Assembly: GCA_902800255.1 (NCBI GenBank)
Contig: CADCDV010000037.1
Span: 1 to 5,973, forward strand
Source of the DNA: an uncultured Erysipelotrichaceae bacterium
GTDB taxonomy: Bacteria; Bacillota_I; Bacilli_A; RFN20; CAG-826
DNA: 5,973 nt
Direction: 5' to 3'
Below the pieces are notes generated by a model, which saw only the letters and a program-made list of their open reading frames with translations, ran no database searches and was not told where the DNA came from. The position numbers and the translations under genes were made by a program. This document shows positions 5,536 to 5,973 of the stretch, one piece after another (within the stretch, counting starts at the first letter, position 1; each line of letters opens with the position of its first letter).

Positions 5536-5973
5536 TTTTAGCCTATTTTTAAGCTCTTCGATAGCCTCTTGCATACCTTTGTTGGTTTTTAACTCATTAT
5601 CCACTTTTGTGACCGCAGTCATAACAGTCGCATGATCACGTCCGCCGAAGAATTGACCTATCTTAACGAATGGCATATCAAGCAACATTCTAATAAGGTA
5701 CATCGCAATGTGTCTGGCCATGGCGATTTGGGCAGTTCTGACTTTGGAACTGAGCTGGAATGGAGTCAAACCATAATATTGGGCAACGGTCTCCGCGATT
5801 CTCTTTTCGGATAATTTAGCCTGGTCATCCTGTACATCGGTGAGGGATTTAACCGCCTCCATCGCTGTGTGGATGTCGATATGCTTGGTTGGTTTGATGT
5901 TAATGACATAGAAAAGGAGTCTTGCCAAAGCACCTTCAAGCTCACGAACGTTCCTTCCAAACCTTTCCGCTAA
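5533..5973 (-). CDS. dnaA: Chromosomal replication initiator DnaA, C-terminal part (gene runs off the right edge)
   Basis: The final 146 residues of DnaA, the AAA+ protein that binds DnaA boxes and opens oriC. Seen: LAERFGRNVRELEGALARL, the end of the ATPase domain III (sensor 2 helix with the RELEGAL motif), then domain IV with QYYGLTPFQLSSK, ARHIAMYLIRMLL (the arginine that contacts the box in E. coli, Arg399, is matched by the R of ARHIAM), MPFVKIGQFFGGRDHATVM, the family signature, and the end EELKNRLK, similar to the B. subtilis terminus. The signature reads DHATV instead of the more common DHTTV; Thr435 of E. coli is a base-specific contact, and Ala there occurs in other phyla. Walker motifs and domains I-II lie outside the window. 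Translation is open to the window edge. The gene lies just upstream of the putative origin and dnaN. Confidence 0.96.
   Translation of the reverse strand, partial: LAERFGRNVRELEGALARLLFYVINIKPTKHIDIHTAMEAVKSLTDVQDDQAKLSEKRIAETVAQYYGLTPFQLSSKVRTAQIAMARHIAMYLIRMLLDMPFVKIGQFFGGRDHATVMTAVTKVDNELKTNKGMQEAIEELKNRLK
5597..5605 (+). promoter_or_regulatory. DnaA-box-like sequence inside dnaA
   Basis: TTATCCACT differs from TTATCCACA at the last base. It lies in codons near the 3' end of dnaA, about 125 bases from the candidate unwinding element and in the opposite orientation to its boxes. It could be an outlying origin box or coincidence. Confidence 0.3.

Overview
This window is the dnaA-dnaN-(S4 protein)-recF-gyrB-gyrA segment that flanks the replication origin in many Gram-positive bacteria. 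All genes lie on the minus strand, so in the direction of transcription the window runs from its right end (dnaA, 3' part only) to its left end (gyrA, 5' part only). Gene order, Firmicutes-type protein endings (GyrB ends in NLDI) and strong AGGAGG-like ribosome binding sites point to the Bacillota. UGA ends the S4 gene and all tryptophans I checked are TGG, so the code-4 mycoplasmas are unlikely. I cannot place it more precisely; an Erysipelotrichia- or Bacilli-like lineage with moderate GC is my guess.

Layout, right to left. The last 146 codons of dnaA occupy 5533-5973. An AT-rich gap (5398-5532) follows; it holds two DnaA-box-like sequences, a short GC spacer, three DnaA-trio-like triplets and an AT-rich tract, in the order known for the B. 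subtilis unwinding element. This is the best candidate for oriC. dnaN (4276-5397) ends at a clear intrinsic terminator, followed by a small palindrome and a GTG-started S4-domain gene (3964-4188). That gene overlaps recF by ATGA; recF in turn carries the gyrB ribosome binding site in its last two codons. gyrB and gyrA are 18 bases apart. The tight S4-recF-gyrB-gyrA packing suggests one transcription unit, with dnaA-dnaN possibly a separate one.

The gene products work together. DnaA opens the origin, DnaN is the polymerase clamp, RecF helps load RecA at gaps in damaged or stalled DNA, and gyrase removes the supercoils ahead of the forks. The S4 protein is probably an RNA or ribosome-associated factor.

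I see no new gene system here; the genes are housekeeping genes. The points worth a second look are within them. Residues normally acidic in the quinolone-binding regions of both gyrase subunits are replaced (Gly in GyrA, Asn in GyrB). Both gyrase subunits carry long acidic N-terminal extensions. Two residues of the DnaN partner-binding pocket look altered. The origin element can be read at base level. No tRNA, rRNA, CRISPR, insertion sequence or other mobile element was seen.
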